From Vicinamibacterales bacterium (GTDB taxonomy: Bacteria > Acidobacteriota > Vicinamibacteria > Vicinamibacterales > Fen-181): a stretch of DNA of 64,000 nucleotides. The position numbers and the translations under genes are program-made. This document shows positions 34,116 through 44,289 of the stretch, piece after piece. The stretch spans positions 1 through 64,000 of the forward strand of contig DASXVO010000090.1 of assembly GCA_036504215.1 (NCBI GenBank), read 5' to 3'. Every line of letters starts with the position of its first letter. The first letter of the stretch is position 1. The notes beneath the pieces were generated by a model that was not told the DNA's origin, did not search any database, and was given only the letters and a program-made list of their open reading frames with translations.

Positions 34116-36566
34116 CTACCGGCTCCAGGCAATCTCGAGCGTGCCACGCAGTTGGCGCCGAATCGGATCGTACGTCCGGCCGAAGTCGGCACGTTCGACG
34201 TCGCGCTGGATGCTGCGGCCGTTGTTCCGTCCCGTGATGTTGAACACCTTCAGCCCCAGCCGCGCCGGGATGCCAAACGGCATTGTCAACGCCTTCTCGA
34301 CCGCCACGTCGAGCGAGACGAACCGCGGGAACCGCGCGTCGTTGCGCCGACCCACCACGTCCCAGTTCTCGTCGATGCGGGTGAACGGGAACCCCGATCG
34401 CACTTCGATGAACGGGGACACCGTCATGCGCCAGGGCATCGAGAGGATACCCCAGGCCAGGAACCGGTGCGGGATGTCGGAGCGTGTCGCCCCCCGCTGG
34501 TTCTCGATCACCTGGGCAGTCGCGGCGTTCCCTGCCACGGTGTTGAGGTCGTTCAGGTCAGCCGTCGTCTCGGACCGGACGTAGGACATGTAGAACTGGT
34601 GCATCCCGTGCGCCGACCGGAAGCCGGCCGTCAGTTCCAGGCTGCGAACGTGGGATTCGCCGTCCGCAGAGAGCCGGAGTTCCCCTTCGGTCGCCGAGGT
34701 GACCACCGGTCTGACGACGAGATCGCGGCGCCCAAAACGTTCCTGGTAGACCGCACGGAGCATCCAGGCCGAGGTCAGGGCGTGATCGACTTGCGCGGTC
34801 CAGATGAACGCTCGCGGCATCGCCAACGGACCCCTGACGCGGTTGGTGTAGAGACGCCAGGACCCGACGGACCGACTGAATGTATCGAACAGCCGCTCCT
34901 GACGGGACTGCTGCTGGTCGAAGATCGACGAGGAGAGGATCGGTTTGTCGCTGAAGACGCCGGCGCTGCCACTGAGCTTCGTCTTGTTGGCGCGCACATC
35001 GTAGGCCCAGCCCATCCGCGGCCAGACAGCAACCCCTGGCACGGCCGAACTCGTGTCGAGACGGACGCCGGCATCGAGACGGAAGCCCGGCCGCACACTC
35101 CACGCGTCCTGGATGAACAGGCCGACCTCGCGGGCTGATGCGTCGAGCTTGCCTGCTCCCGTGAATTCGACCCGGCGCGCCAGCAAACCGTCACTCCGGA
35201 GATAGTCCACGGGCCGTGCCGTCGCGACGCCGTCCACCGTGGCATACGACACCAGACCGCCGCCCTTGAGAAGATGCTCGCCGTGCGCGCCCTTGACGGG
35301 CTGCGACCATGTCGCGCTGGCCTCGACCCGGTAGGCCTGGCGGTCGATGCTGAGGTAGTAGCTGCCGAACGTCCGATCGTGGCCGACCTGGTAGGGCCAC
35401 GATCCGTAGGGCACCATCTCCAGCGCATGGCGCCTGACGTGCACGCGCGCCTCGAGCGTGGAGCCGTTCCCGAGCGCCATGCGATCGAGCACACCGACGC
35501 TGATGCCCCCGGTGTGAAGGTCCGGCACGGTCGCCGGCGGTGTGAAGGCGCTCATGCCGAAGTGCTGGACGCGGTCCGGGAAGGCCGCCACCCGTGCGAT
35601 GATCTGATGCGGCCCCGAGGGCTTGATCTCCAAACGCGTGAACGACGTCCAACTCTGGGTACGGCTGTCGCGCCTGCCCTCGACCGTCTCGAACTGGAAT
35701 CGCTCCCAGCGGTACTCGAACGACTGCGCAATCCAGACCTTCCCCTTCGCAATGGGCCCGCTCAGACCGACAACCGGATTCCACGACTCGAAACCGGATA
35801 CGCCGCGGTCCTCCGAGAAGCGAGGCCGCGGGAACAGACCGAACACGTTGAAGCGGAAGGAATCACCCGCGGCTTTCGTGATGACGGTGGTGATGCCGCC
35901 GCTGCCAGGTCCGGCTTCGGCGGGCGGGGATGGCGTGTAGACCTTCACCGAGTCGATCGACGTGATGGGCACGGTGAGGCTCGGCTGTCCGGACACCGGA
36001 TCGGTCTCGCGCATCCGGTCGACGAGCACCGTTCCTTGCGACGCCCGCGCGCCCGACATGCTGATGAGACCATCGGGGCCGCGGACGACGGAGGGGAGGA
36101 GCGGCAGCGCCGAGTCGTAGCGCATCCCCTGCACCGGCGCCATCTTGATGATCTCGTTGTCCACCGTGGCCGGCGCACTCGGCTCGGCGACGGTCATCAC
36201 CCGCGGCACCTGCGCCACCACTTGCGTCTCGGTGGTGAACGCGCTCAGTTCGAGCACGACGTCAACCACCAGCGGTTCTGCCGAGACGAGCAGGTTCGCT
36301 CTGACCGCCGGACCAAACCCCTCGAGTTGCGCCGTCAACGCGTACCGGCCGAATGGAACCTGGAAGTCGTAGTGCCCGACCTCGTCGGTGTGCGTCTCGA
36401 GCGGCGTGCCCGCGTCGTGCGACAGCATCACGGTGACACCCGGCAGCGGCAGACCAGAGGCATCGAGCACCCGCCCGTGGACGCGACCACGCGCGGTCTG
36501 CGCCGACGCCGAGGCGGTCACGCCAAGGAAGAGGGCGAGGAGAAGCACCGTGGAGGGACGCCACAT
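34116..36566 (-). CDS. Carboxypeptidase-regulatory-domain / TonB-dependent-receptor-like outer-membrane protein
   Basis: An exported protein of about 816 residues. Signal peptide MWRPSTVLLLALFLGVTASASA; then a CarboxypepD_reg domain (RVHGRVLDASGLPLPGVTVMLS, then GHYDFQVPFGRYALTAQLEGF) at about 25-105; then a plug-like segment with ITSIDSVKVYTPSPPAEAGPGSGGITTVITK; then a long beta-barrel ending in an aromatic strand. This is the Oar/SusC-like architecture frequent in Acidobacteriota. No TonB box was identified. The start at 36566 gives a clean signal peptide; ATG 36596 would add MSDRRIIVLV. The ligand is unknown. Confidence 0.82.
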   Translation of the reverse strand: MWRPSTVLLLALFLGVTASASAQTARGRVHGRVLDASGLPLPGVTVMLSHDAGTPLETHTDEVGHYDFQVPFGRYALTAQLEGFGPAVRANLLVSAEPLVVDVVLELSAFTTETQVVAQVPRVMTVAEPSAPATVDNEIIKMAPVQGMRYDSALPLLPSVVRGPDGLISMSGARASQGTVLVDRMRETDPVSGQPSLTVPITSIDSVKVYTPSPPAEAGPGSGGITTVITKAAGDSFRFNVFGLFPRPRFSEDRGVSGFESWNPVVGLSGPIAKGKVWIAQSFEYRWERFQFETVEGRRDSRTQSWTSFTRLEIKPSGPHQIIARVAAFPDRVQHFGMSAFTPPATVPDLHTGGISVGVLDRMALGNGSTLEARVHVRRHALEMVPYGSWPYQVGHDRTFGSYYLSIDRQAYRVEASATWSQPVKGAHGEHLLKGGGLVSYATVDGVATARPVDYLRSDGLLARRVEFTGAGKLDASAREVGLFIQDAWSVRPGFRLDAGVRLDTSSAVPGVAVWPRMGWAYDVRANKTKLSGSAGVFSDKPILSSSIFDQQQSRQERLFDTFSRSVGSWRLYTNRVRGPLAMPRAFIWTAQVDHALTSAWMLRAVYQERFGRRDLVVRPVVTSATEGELRLSADGESHVRSLELTAGFRSAHGMHQFYMSYVRSETTADLNDLNTVAGNAATAQVIENQRGATRSDIPHRFLAWGILSMPWRMTVSPFIEVRSGFPFTRIDENWDVVGRRNDARFPRFVSLDVAVEKALTMPFGIPARLGLKVFNITGRNNGRSIQRDVERADFGRTYDPIRRQLRGTLEIAWSR

Positions 36567-36735
36567 GACGAGAACGATTATGCGGCGATCGGACATTCGA
36601 TGCCAGACCGATCGTGTGACGCGCGTTGCGCCCGGGCGCTGGCCTTCCACTGAACAGCTGCCGCGGAATCCCCACTCGACCGAGACCGCGAACCCGGCGG
36701 CTTCGGCGAGGCCCGCCGTCCCCGCGTGCGCGCGG

Positions 36736-37193
36736 CTATCTTGCGGCCGGCCAGGCAACCGGCTGAAACCGATGACCGTCCCACGAGAGCACCGCCTGGG
36801 CTTCGGTGAGTTCGCCCTCGCCGAGCGCGTGGTCGACCCTGTGGAGCCCTTCCCAGTGGCGGTGCAGCGCGATGTACTGGTCGCTGAACGACACCTCCAC
36901 CGGCTGGAGGTCCGGCGAGAAGTCATAGAAAACGGTCGCTGCGCCAACCGGGTTCTCGGCGACGCCGAGCCCCTGCTCGGCGACGACCCGAAGACCCGCG
37001 CGGTCCAGCCTGACTTCCTGCACCGAGGCGTTGCCAACGACCGATCGCTTGAACTCGAGTTGTGGGAACACCAGAAAGACCGCGGGGCCGCACCGTCGCC
37101 GTTGCCCGCGGCCATCAGCCGGCGCGCTTCGGCGGTTGCACGCCAGGAATCGATCTCGCTCGGGATCGCCGAGACCACGTCACCGTCCGACAT
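36736..37193 (-). pseudogene. Frameshifted conserved hypothetical gene
   Basis: The minus-strand frame starting at ATG 37193 reads MSDGDVVSAIPSEIDSWRAT, then AEARRLMAAGNGDGAA, with strongly coding third positions. The reading then continues in another frame as VFLVFPQLEFKRSVV and on through FYDFSPDLQPVEVSFSDQYI to a stop at 36736. Adding one base in the GGGG run at 37084-37087 would join the two halves into one protein of about 152 residues. I do not recognise the family. It may be a recent pseudogene, a phase-variable gene or an assembly error. It sits between the receptor-like gene and a methyltransferase. Confidence 0.5.
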
Positions 37194-37254
37194 GCGGCGG
37201 ACGGGAAGCCCCTGTTCCTTGCGGACACGCCAACTGCGGCCGCGCCACGGCCCC

Positions 37255-38022
37255 TCACCGCCGCGCCGCGAGGAGGAGCCACACGTCGGCCCGCAGGTCC
37301 CACGCACGGCCGCGATAGTCGCCAAGGACGGCGGTCACGACGAAACCGGCCTGCTCCACACGGGCCACCATCTGCGGCAGCGGCAGGGTGCGGAAGGTCA
37401 GCGAAAAGGTGCGGCGGCGGCGTTGCGACCCGCGGCGTTCGTTGTATTCCTGGTCGAAGGTCGTCAGCCTGCGGCGCCGATCCTGTCTGACCGACTCGAT
37501 GAGCGTCACGTGCGAGCCATCTCGCCGTAACTTTCCGCGGAAGCGCACGCGCCGCTTGTACTCATCCCACGCCGGAACGTCGGGCACGAGGTCGATGCCG
37601 AAGGTGCCATGGCGGGGCAATACCCTGGCCACTTCGAGGAGCGTCTCCTTCAAGTCGCGCTCCTTGGTCAGCGACTGGAGGATGCCGTACGGCGCCATGA
37701 CCACCGTGAAGGCGCCGTTCGGGAACGGCAGCGCACGGATGTCGCCAAGCACCAGGCCTGGCCGATGCGCCTTCAGCAGACGACGGGAGCGCAGGCGGTT
37801 ATAGGCCAGCATGGCGGGTGACCGATCCACACCCACGATTGGCACGCCGGTGCGCGCGACCGGGATCGTGACGCGCCCGGTTCCGCATCCCAACTCCAGC
37901 ACCGGCCCGCCTTCGCGCCGCGCCAATTCCTGCCAGAACTTCACATCCTGCCGGCCCATCGTTCGCGCGTTCTCCCAGTCGTAGAACGGCGCGTACTCGT
38001 CCCAGCCCTTCCAGCCTTCCAT
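37255..38022 (-). CDS. Class I SAM-dependent methyltransferase
   Basis: A 255-residue methyltransferase. SAM motif I is VLELGCGTGRVTIPVA (about 42-57), the acidic motif II VGVDRSPAML, and motif III VLGDIRALPFP. The C-terminal half is basic (RRVRFRGKLRRDGSH, RRGSQRRRRTF), which may suit a nucleic acid or phospholipid substrate, but nothing identifies it. It starts at ATG 38022 and is divergent from the kynureninase-like gene across 69 bp. Confidence 0.85.
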   Translation of the reverse strand: MEGWKGWDEYAPFYDWENARTMGRQDVKFWQELARREGGPVLELGCGTGRVTIPVARTGVPIVGVDRSPAMLAYNRLRSRRLLKAHRPGLVLGDIRALPFPNGAFTVVMAPYGILQSLTKERDLKETLLEVARVLPRHGTFGIDLVPDVPAWDEYKRRVRFRGKLRRDGSHVTLIESVRQDRRRRLTTFDQEYNERRGSQRRRRTFSLTFRTLPLPQMVARVEQAGFVVTAVLGDYRGRAWDLRADVWLLLAARR

Positions 38023-38079
38023 TGGAGACCCCGTGTGGTTGCGCGACCCGCCCGCGCCGGCCGTCCGGCACCGGAATGA

Positions 38080-38085
38080 TACTAT
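38080..38085 (+). promoter_or_regulatory. Candidate -10 box (TACTAT) with leaderless spacing
   Basis: TACTAT is followed by only six bases before the ATG at 38092, and there is no Shine-Dalgarno sequence. The spacing fits a leaderless mRNA starting at the ATG. Confidence 0.4.
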
Positions 38086-38091
38086 CTGCCG

Positions 38092-39285
38092 ATGCTTCCC
38101 CCCGACGATCCGCTCGAATCGTGGCGGCCGGAGTTCCCGATCCTCGACCGCACACTTTACATGATCAGCAACTCGCTCGGCGCGATGCCACGGGGAGCAG
38201 CCCGCTCTCTGGCCGAGTATGCCGACATGTGGGCGACACTCGGCGTGCGCGCGTGGGAAGAGCGCTGGTGGGAAATGGCCGCCGAGGTGGGCGACCGTGT
38301 TGGCACCATCATCGGAGCACCCTCAGCGTCGGTGAGCATGCACGACAACGTGACGACTGCGCAGATGGTCGTGCTGTCGTGCCTGAGGCCGGAGGGGCGC
38401 CGCCGCAAGATCGTCTGTTCTGCGGCCGACTTCCCCTCGATGATCCACCTCTATCGGGCTCAGCGGGATCTCGGCTTCGAGTTGCAGGTCGTGCCCGCGG
38501 GCGACGACCTGAACGTGACCGAGGACCGGCTGGTCGAGGCCATCGACGATGAGACGCTGCTCGTCGCCTTCTCGCACGTCCTCTTCCGCACGTCGTTCAT
38601 CGTCGACCCGAGACCCGTGGTGGAACGCGCCCGGCGGGTTGGCGCACTGACGATGCTCGACGTGTATCAGTCGGCCGGTATCGTTCCGCTGAGCGTGACG
38701 GACCTCCAGGTGGACTTCGCGAGCGGCGGCTGCCTCAAATGGCTCTGCGGCGGTCCAGGCAACGGCTTCCTCTACACGCGTCCGGATCTATTGCCCACGC
38801 TCAGGCCCCGGTATACCGGCTGGCTCGCGCTGGAGCAGCCGTTCGCGTTCGAAATCGGCGAGGGCGAACTGCGCTCCGACGCGATGCGGATGATGAACGG
38901 CACGCCACCGATTCCCGCGTACTACGCCGCCCTTCCCGGCCTCGAGATCGTGCGGCAGGCGGGCGTCGATCGGATCCGCGAGAAATCCAGGCGGATGACC
39001 GCCCGTCTGCTCGCGCGCGTGGACGAGCGCGGATGGCGGACGCCCACGCCGCGGGATCCCGAGCGGGTGGCTGGCACGGTGGCGATCGATCTCCTGGACG
39101 CCCTGCCGCTCTCGCGGGCGCTCAAGGCTCGCGACGTCCTGGTGGATTACCGCCCACGCGTCGGCATCCGCGTCTCGCCGCATTTCTACAACACCGTCGA
39201 GGAAGTCGACCGGCTCGTCGACACGCTGGCGGGCATCGTCGAGTCGGCGGACCAGGGCCCGGCGACGGCTTCCCGGGTCACATGA
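38092..39285 (+). CDS. Class V aminotransferase fold enzyme, kynureninase-like
   Basis: A 397-residue PLP enzyme. It shows kynureninase-like features: ISNSLGAMPRGAARSLAEY near the start, a W-E-E-R-W segment, AADFPSMIHLYRAQ, MLDVYQSAGIVPL with the PLP Asp, and the PLP Lys K216 in GGCLKWLCGGPGNGFLY. Kynureninase cleaves kynurenine to anthranilate and alanine. Without other kynurenine-pathway genes here, a different substrate (for example in a cysteine-desulfurase-like reaction) remains possible. There is no ribosome site; it may be leaderless. Confidence 0.75.
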   Translation: MLPPDDPLESWRPEFPILDRTLYMISNSLGAMPRGAARSLAEYADMWATLGVRAWEERWWEMAAEVGDRVGTIIGAPSASVSMHDNVTTAQMVVLSCLRPEGRRRKIVCSAADFPSMIHLYRAQRDLGFELQVVPAGDDLNVTEDRLVEAIDDETLLVAFSHVLFRTSFIVDPRPVVERARRVGALTMLDVYQSAGIVPLSVTDLQVDFASGGCLKWLCGGPGNGFLYTRPDLLPTLRPRYTGWLALEQPFAFEIGEGELRSDAMRMMNGTPPIPAYYAALPGLEIVRQAGVDRIREKSRRMTARLLARVDERGWRTPTPRDPERVAGTVAIDLLDALPLSRALKARDVLVDYRPRVGIRVSPHFYNTVEEVDRLVDTLAGIVESADQGPATASRVT

Positions 39286-39434
39286 GGCGGGGTTGAGGAC
39301 AATCCGGGCTGGGGCGCCAGGCAACCACGCGGAGCTCGAATTGGACGGTGGCGGTCGGAGTCGCGCCGGCCCTTGGCACCCCACCCGCAAAAGACTAGGA
39401 TCGGAGCGTCTGTGAGGTCCAAGGAGCCGTCTTC

Positions 39435-40703
39435 ATGAGCACACTCTGGGTTCATCGCTACGCGCAGCGGACGCAGCGGATGACGAGTTCGGTCATCCGG
39501 GAGCTGCTCAAGCTCACGGCGTTGCCCGACATCATCTCGTTTGCCGGCGGTCTGCCCGGCCCCGATCTGTTTCCGGTCGAGGAGATGAAGGAGGCCACCG
39601 AGACCGTCCTCGAAACCAAGGGTCGGATCGCCCTCCAGTACAGCACCACGGAGGGGTTCCCGCCGCTCCGCGAGATGATCGTCCGCCACATGGCCCGCTA
39701 CGGCATCGTGGTGGACATCGACAACGTCCTCATCACCAGCGGATCGCAGCAGGCGCTCGATCTCATCGGCAAGATCCTGATCAATCCCGGCGACAAGGTC
39801 CTCACGGAGAATCCGACGTACCTGGGGGCGCTCCAGGCGTTCACCATGTACGGCGCCGACTTCGTGACGGTGCCCGCCGACGATGACGGGATGGTGACAG
39901 ACAGGTTGGAGGATTCGCTGCGCAGCGGCCCGAAGTTCATCTACGCGCTGCCGAACTTCCAGAACCCGTCGGGCGTCACCATGCCGTACGATCGCCGGAA
40001 GGCGCTCATCCGTGCGTCGGACCACTACGGCATTCCGATCATCGAGGACGACCCCTACGGCCAGCTCCGCTACGAGGGCGAGCACATCAAGCCGCTCGTG
40101 GTCATCGACGCGGAGTGCCTCGAGTGTCAGCACAACGGGAAATACACAGGGAACGTGATCTACCTGAGCACGTTCAGCAAGACGCTCGCGCCGGGTCTCC
40201 GAATGGCCTGGATTGTCGCGCCGAAGGAGGTCATCAACCGGCTGGTCCAGGCCAAGCAGGGCACCGACCTCCAGTGCAGCACGTTCGATCAGATGGTGAC
40301 CTACGAGGTGGGGCGCGGTGGCTTCATCGACCGCCACGTGCACAAGATCCGCGAGGTGTATGGTCACCGCCGGAACGTGATGCTCGCGGCGCTGGAGAAG
40401 GCATTCCCGGATCCGTCGCTCGGCGTGAGGTGGACGCACCCGCAGGGCGGTCTGTTCCTCTGGGCGACGTTGCCGGAGTGGCTTGACACGGCGGAACTGC
40501 TGACCGCGGCGGTCAAGGAGAAGGTCGCGTTCGTACCCGGCTCGCCGTTCTTCCCCGGCGGCGGCGGCCACAACACCATGCGCCTGAACTTCAGCAACGC
40601 GAACGATCCGCAGATCGAGGAAGGGATCGCGCGCCTGGGCCGCGTCATCCTGCGGCATCTCGAGGCCCACGCCGAGAAGGAGCGCGGGACGGCGACGGCG
40701 TAG
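39435..40703 (+). CDS. Fold-type I PLP aminotransferase (LysN/MocR-type class I/II)
   Basis: A 422-residue aminotransferase. PLP Lys K249 in YLSTFSKTLAPGLRMAW, ISFAGGLPGPDLFPVEE (33-50), YSTTEGFPPLREMI, ITSGSQQALDL, ALPNFQNPSGVTM and EDDPYGQLRY. The pattern is that of 2-aminoadipate/aromatic or valine-pyruvate aminotransferases. It has no DNA-binding domain, so it is not a MocR regulator. AAGGAG lies 8 bp before the ATG. It is 20 bp upstream of the DUF362 gene and so probably co-transcribed with it. Confidence 0.88.
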   Translation: MSTLWVHRYAQRTQRMTSSVIRELLKLTALPDIISFAGGLPGPDLFPVEEMKEATETVLETKGRIALQYSTTEGFPPLREMIVRHMARYGIVVDIDNVLITSGSQQALDLIGKILINPGDKVLTENPTYLGALQAFTMYGADFVTVPADDDGMVTDRLEDSLRSGPKFIYALPNFQNPSGVTMPYDRRKALIRASDHYGIPIIEDDPYGQLRYEGEHIKPLVVIDAECLECQHNGKYTGNVIYLSTFSKTLAPGLRMAWIVAPKEVINRLVQAKQGTDLQCSTFDQMVTYEVGRGGFIDRHVHKIREVYGHRRNVMLAALEKAFPDPSLGVRWTHPQGGLFLWATLPEWLDTAELLTAAVKEKVAFVPGSPFFPGGGGHNTMRLNFSNANDPQIEEGIARLGRVILRHLEAHAEKERGTATA

Positions 40704-40723
40704 GGACAGGAGCCAGGAGCGAG

Positions 40724-41818
<1,095 letters not shown>

Positions 41819-41988
41819 GGATCAGGGATCGGGCACGTCCTCCATTCCGGTCTCCTCCGGCCGGAAGCCCCGAGGGTGGCGCTCAACAATCATTGCGTCT
41901 GACGGCGCGCGCACGCAAAGGCTGGCTCCCGAGGCAGGACCGGGATCCACGGCCCCCCGCGAAAGTGCTAGAGTGCCGTAGAGTCACC

Positions 41989-43080
41989 ATGCCATCGACT
42001 GAGAGTGCCTTCTATCCCCGCGTGTTTGCTTCGGTCACCGCCGTGGTGCTCGGCGTCGCCATGCTGTGGATGCTGCAGCCGCTCGTCGGACCGCTGTTGT
42101 GGGCCGGGCTGCTGGCGTTCCTGCTCAATCCGGCTGCCGAGAGGATGTCCGCCGCCTTCAAGGGGCGGAGGAGTCTCGCCGCGCTGCTGCTCACGCTCGC
42201 GGTCGTGGTCACGGTCGTCGTCCCGTTGATCTTCGTCGTCACGATGTTCGTGATGCAGACCTCGGAGCTGGTCGGCCGCCTGCAGTCGAGCGCTGCGCAG
42301 TACCAGATCCAGAGCCCCAGCGACGTGCTGGCGCTCCCCGCGGTCGATGCCGTCGTCAAACGGATTGGGAACCTCGTGCCGATCAGCGCGCAGCAGGTGC
42401 GCGACGCGGCAATCAAGGGCGGGCAGGATCTGTTGCAGGCCCTGATCTCGCTCGGCGGTTCGTTGTTCGCGAGCATCTTCGGCGCGGTCGTCGCCGTCAT
42501 CCTCGCGTTGTTCCTGTTCTTCTTCTTCGTTCGCGATGGCCACCTCATGATCGAGCGCGCGATGGTGCTCGTTCCACTCGATGAACGACGGAAGGCGGAT
42601 CTGCTCGCGCACTTGTCAAGCGTGCTGCGGGCGATCGTGCTCGGCTCGCTCGTGACCGCGATGGTTCAGGGCTCTCTCGTCGGCATCGGCTTTGCCATCG
42701 TCGGCCTGCCCTCGCCCATCGTCTTCGCCGTGCTGGCCATGGGCGCCTCGCTCATCCCGTTCATCGGCACGACCCTCGTCTGGGTCCCGGCCGCGTTGTG
42801 GCTGGTGTTGACCGGCCACTGGGGCATGGGCGTGTTCCTGGTCGTCTGGGGCGTCGCCGTCGTCTCGAGCGCCGACAACGTGGTGCGCCCGCTGTTCATC
42901 TCGACTCGGGCGAAGATCAGCACGCTGCCGGTGTTCATCGGCCTCATCGGCGGCATCAGCGCCTTCGGCGCCATTGGGGCGTTCCTCGGGCCCGTGCTCA
43001 TCGCGCTGGTGCTGGCGCTGCTGGACTTCGCCGCCGAAGCGCGCCGCGAAGTTCCTCCGCCAGAGGCACAGACGCCGTAG
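41989..43080 (+). CDS. AI-2E family transporter (PerM/TqsA-like permease)
   Basis: A 363-residue integral membrane protein with about eight hydrophobic helices. It has an amphipathic central region (LVGRLQSSAAQYQIQSPSDV) and the family's C-terminal signature GLPSPIVFAVLAMGASLIPF followed by ADNVVRPLFISTRAKISTLP and FGAIGAFLGPVLIAL. Members export diverse compounds; the AI-2 name should not be taken literally. ATG 41989 is the start; upstream in-frame sequence overlaps the DUF362 gene and is non-coding in character. Confidence 0.9.
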   Translation: MPSTESAFYPRVFASVTAVVLGVAMLWMLQPLVGPLLWAGLLAFLLNPAAERMSAAFKGRRSLAALLLTLAVVVTVVVPLIFVVTMFVMQTSELVGRLQSSAAQYQIQSPSDVLALPAVDAVVKRIGNLVPISAQQVRDAAIKGGQDLLQALISLGGSLFASIFGAVVAVILALFLFFFFVRDGHLMIERAMVLVPLDERRKADLLAHLSSVLRAIVLGSLVTAMVQGSLVGIGFAIVGLPSPIVFAVLAMGASLIPFIGTTLVWVPAALWLVLTGHWGMGVFLVVWGVAVVSSADNVVRPLFISTRAKISTLPVFIGLIGGISAFGAIGAFLGPVLIALVLALLDFAAEARREVPPPEAQTP

Positions 43081-43100
43081 CACGGCTTGCACCCGGAGAC

Positions 43101-43150
43101 CCCCGACTCTCGACCCCGGACTTTCGACTCTGGACCCTTGATTCTGGACT
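43101..43150. repeat. Degenerate tandem array (GACTCTCGAC/GACTCTGGAC-like)
   Basis: About five imperfect 9-11-bp units such as CGACTCTCGACC, CGGACTTTCGACTCTGGACC and TTGATTCTGGACTG occupy the gap between the AI-2E-family gene and the dihydrouridine synthase gene. They look slippage-derived, like the arrays near nth and ruvC. Confidence 0.7.
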
Positions 43151-43166
43151 GTTTGGCTGACCGCAC

Positions 43167-44249
43167 ATGCCTTTTCTCGACCTGTTGCCCGGTTCCGTGA
43201 TGCTCGGCCCGATGACCAAGGGCTGCAACCTTCCCTACCGCCGGCTGTGCGTCGAGTTGGGCGCACGGATCACCGTCAGCGAGATGACCGTGGCGCGGCG
43301 CCTGAAACAGAAGCGGCGTTCGGAATTTGCGTTGATCCGGCGGGCGCCCGACGAACCCTGCTTCGGCGTGCAACTCGCCGGGTCGAATGCCGAAGAGATG
43401 GGATGGGCGGCGGCGCTCGCGGAGAGCCGTGGTGCCGAGTTCGTCGATCTCAACGTTGGCTGCCCGATCGACTACTTCACGAGCAAGGGGCTCGGCGCAG
43501 CGCTCGCGCGCCAACCGCGCCGTGTGCAGCGAATCATCGAGGAGATGAAGAAGGCCGTTGCCAACGTGCCAGTGACCGTGAAGATCCGGCTGGGATGGAA
43601 CGACGAGCAGCGTAATTACCTCGACGTGGCGAGAGCAGCCGTGGACGGCGGCGCCGCTGCTATCGTCGTCCATGGGCGAACGCGCGACGCGCGGTATCGG
43701 TTCGCGGCCGATTGGGACGCCATTGGCGAGGTCGTGCGCGCCGTCTCCGTGCCGGTCATCGGCAATGGCGACATGCTGTTTCCGCACGACGTGCAGGCTG
43801 CGATGGAGCGATCGGGCTGCGCGGCGGTCATGGCAGCGCGCGGCGCGCTCATCAAACCGTGGCTGTTCCGCGAGATGACGCAAGGCTATCAGGACCTGAC
43901 AGGAGACGATCGCGTGGCGGTCTACCGGCGCTACGTGGCCCTCGCGATCGAACACTGGGGCGATCACGAGCGCGGTCGCGCCCAGATCGCGGACTTCCTC
44001 AGGTGGCACCTGGGTTTCTGGTGCCGTTATGCCCCGCGTCGCGCGGACGGGTCCTGGCCGGGCATGCAAGAACGGGAAGACACGGCCTTCGCGCGTACGC
44101 CGCTCGAGTCCGTCCTGGCAAGGCAGGACGACGCCGCACTGGATTGGCTCACCGAACGGCTGATGGCCGGGGAAACGATCGATCCCGAGGCCGCCCCGCC
44201 TCCGTCCGAGGACAACGATCGAAGACGCGAGATCGCCGTCAGCGGGTAG
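43167..44249 (+). CDS. tRNA-dihydrouridine synthase, Dus3-like
   Basis: FMN enzyme reducing uridines in tRNA. It has MLGPMTKGCNLPYRRLC at the FMN-binding start, VSEMTVARRLKQKRRSEFAL, FGVQLAGSNAEEM, DLNVGCPIDYFTSKGLGAAL (conserved Cys99), VTVKIRLGW, VHGRTRDARY, VPVIGNGDM and AARGALIKPW. The NVGCPID(Y/L)-x-K-x-G version and the long C-terminus (360 residues) resemble the eukaryotic Dus3 branch more than DusA/B/C, so I avoid a DusB name. The target position is unknown. It is convergent with the cyclophilin gene. Confidence 0.85.
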   Translation: MPFLDLLPGSVMLGPMTKGCNLPYRRLCVELGARITVSEMTVARRLKQKRRSEFALIRRAPDEPCFGVQLAGSNAEEMGWAAALAESRGAEFVDLNVGCPIDYFTSKGLGAALARQPRRVQRIIEEMKKAVANVPVTVKIRLGWNDEQRNYLDVARAAVDGGAAAIVVHGRTRDARYRFAADWDAIGEVVRAVSVPVIGNGDMLFPHDVQAAMERSGCAAVMAARGALIKPWLFREMTQGYQDLTGDDRVAVYRRYVALAIEHWGDHERGRAQIADFLRWHLGFWCRYAPRRADGSWPGMQEREDTAFARTPLESVLARQDDAALDWLTERLMAGETIDPEAAPPPSEDNDRRREIAVSG

Positions 44250-44289
44250 GAGCGCGACAGTGGCGTCTCTGGCCCTGGTCGGCTGGCAC

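Noticed and set aside
37071-37193. Programmed -1 frameshifting at 37.08 kb
   Set aside because: No X-XXY-YYZ slippery heptamer or downstream pseudoknot is visible; a simple indel in a G run explains it.
41989-43080. Assigning the AI-2E-family gene and the LsrF-like gene to an autoinducer-2 system
   Set aside because: Both family names are historical; no luxS, lsrB/K/R or sensor is visible in the window.
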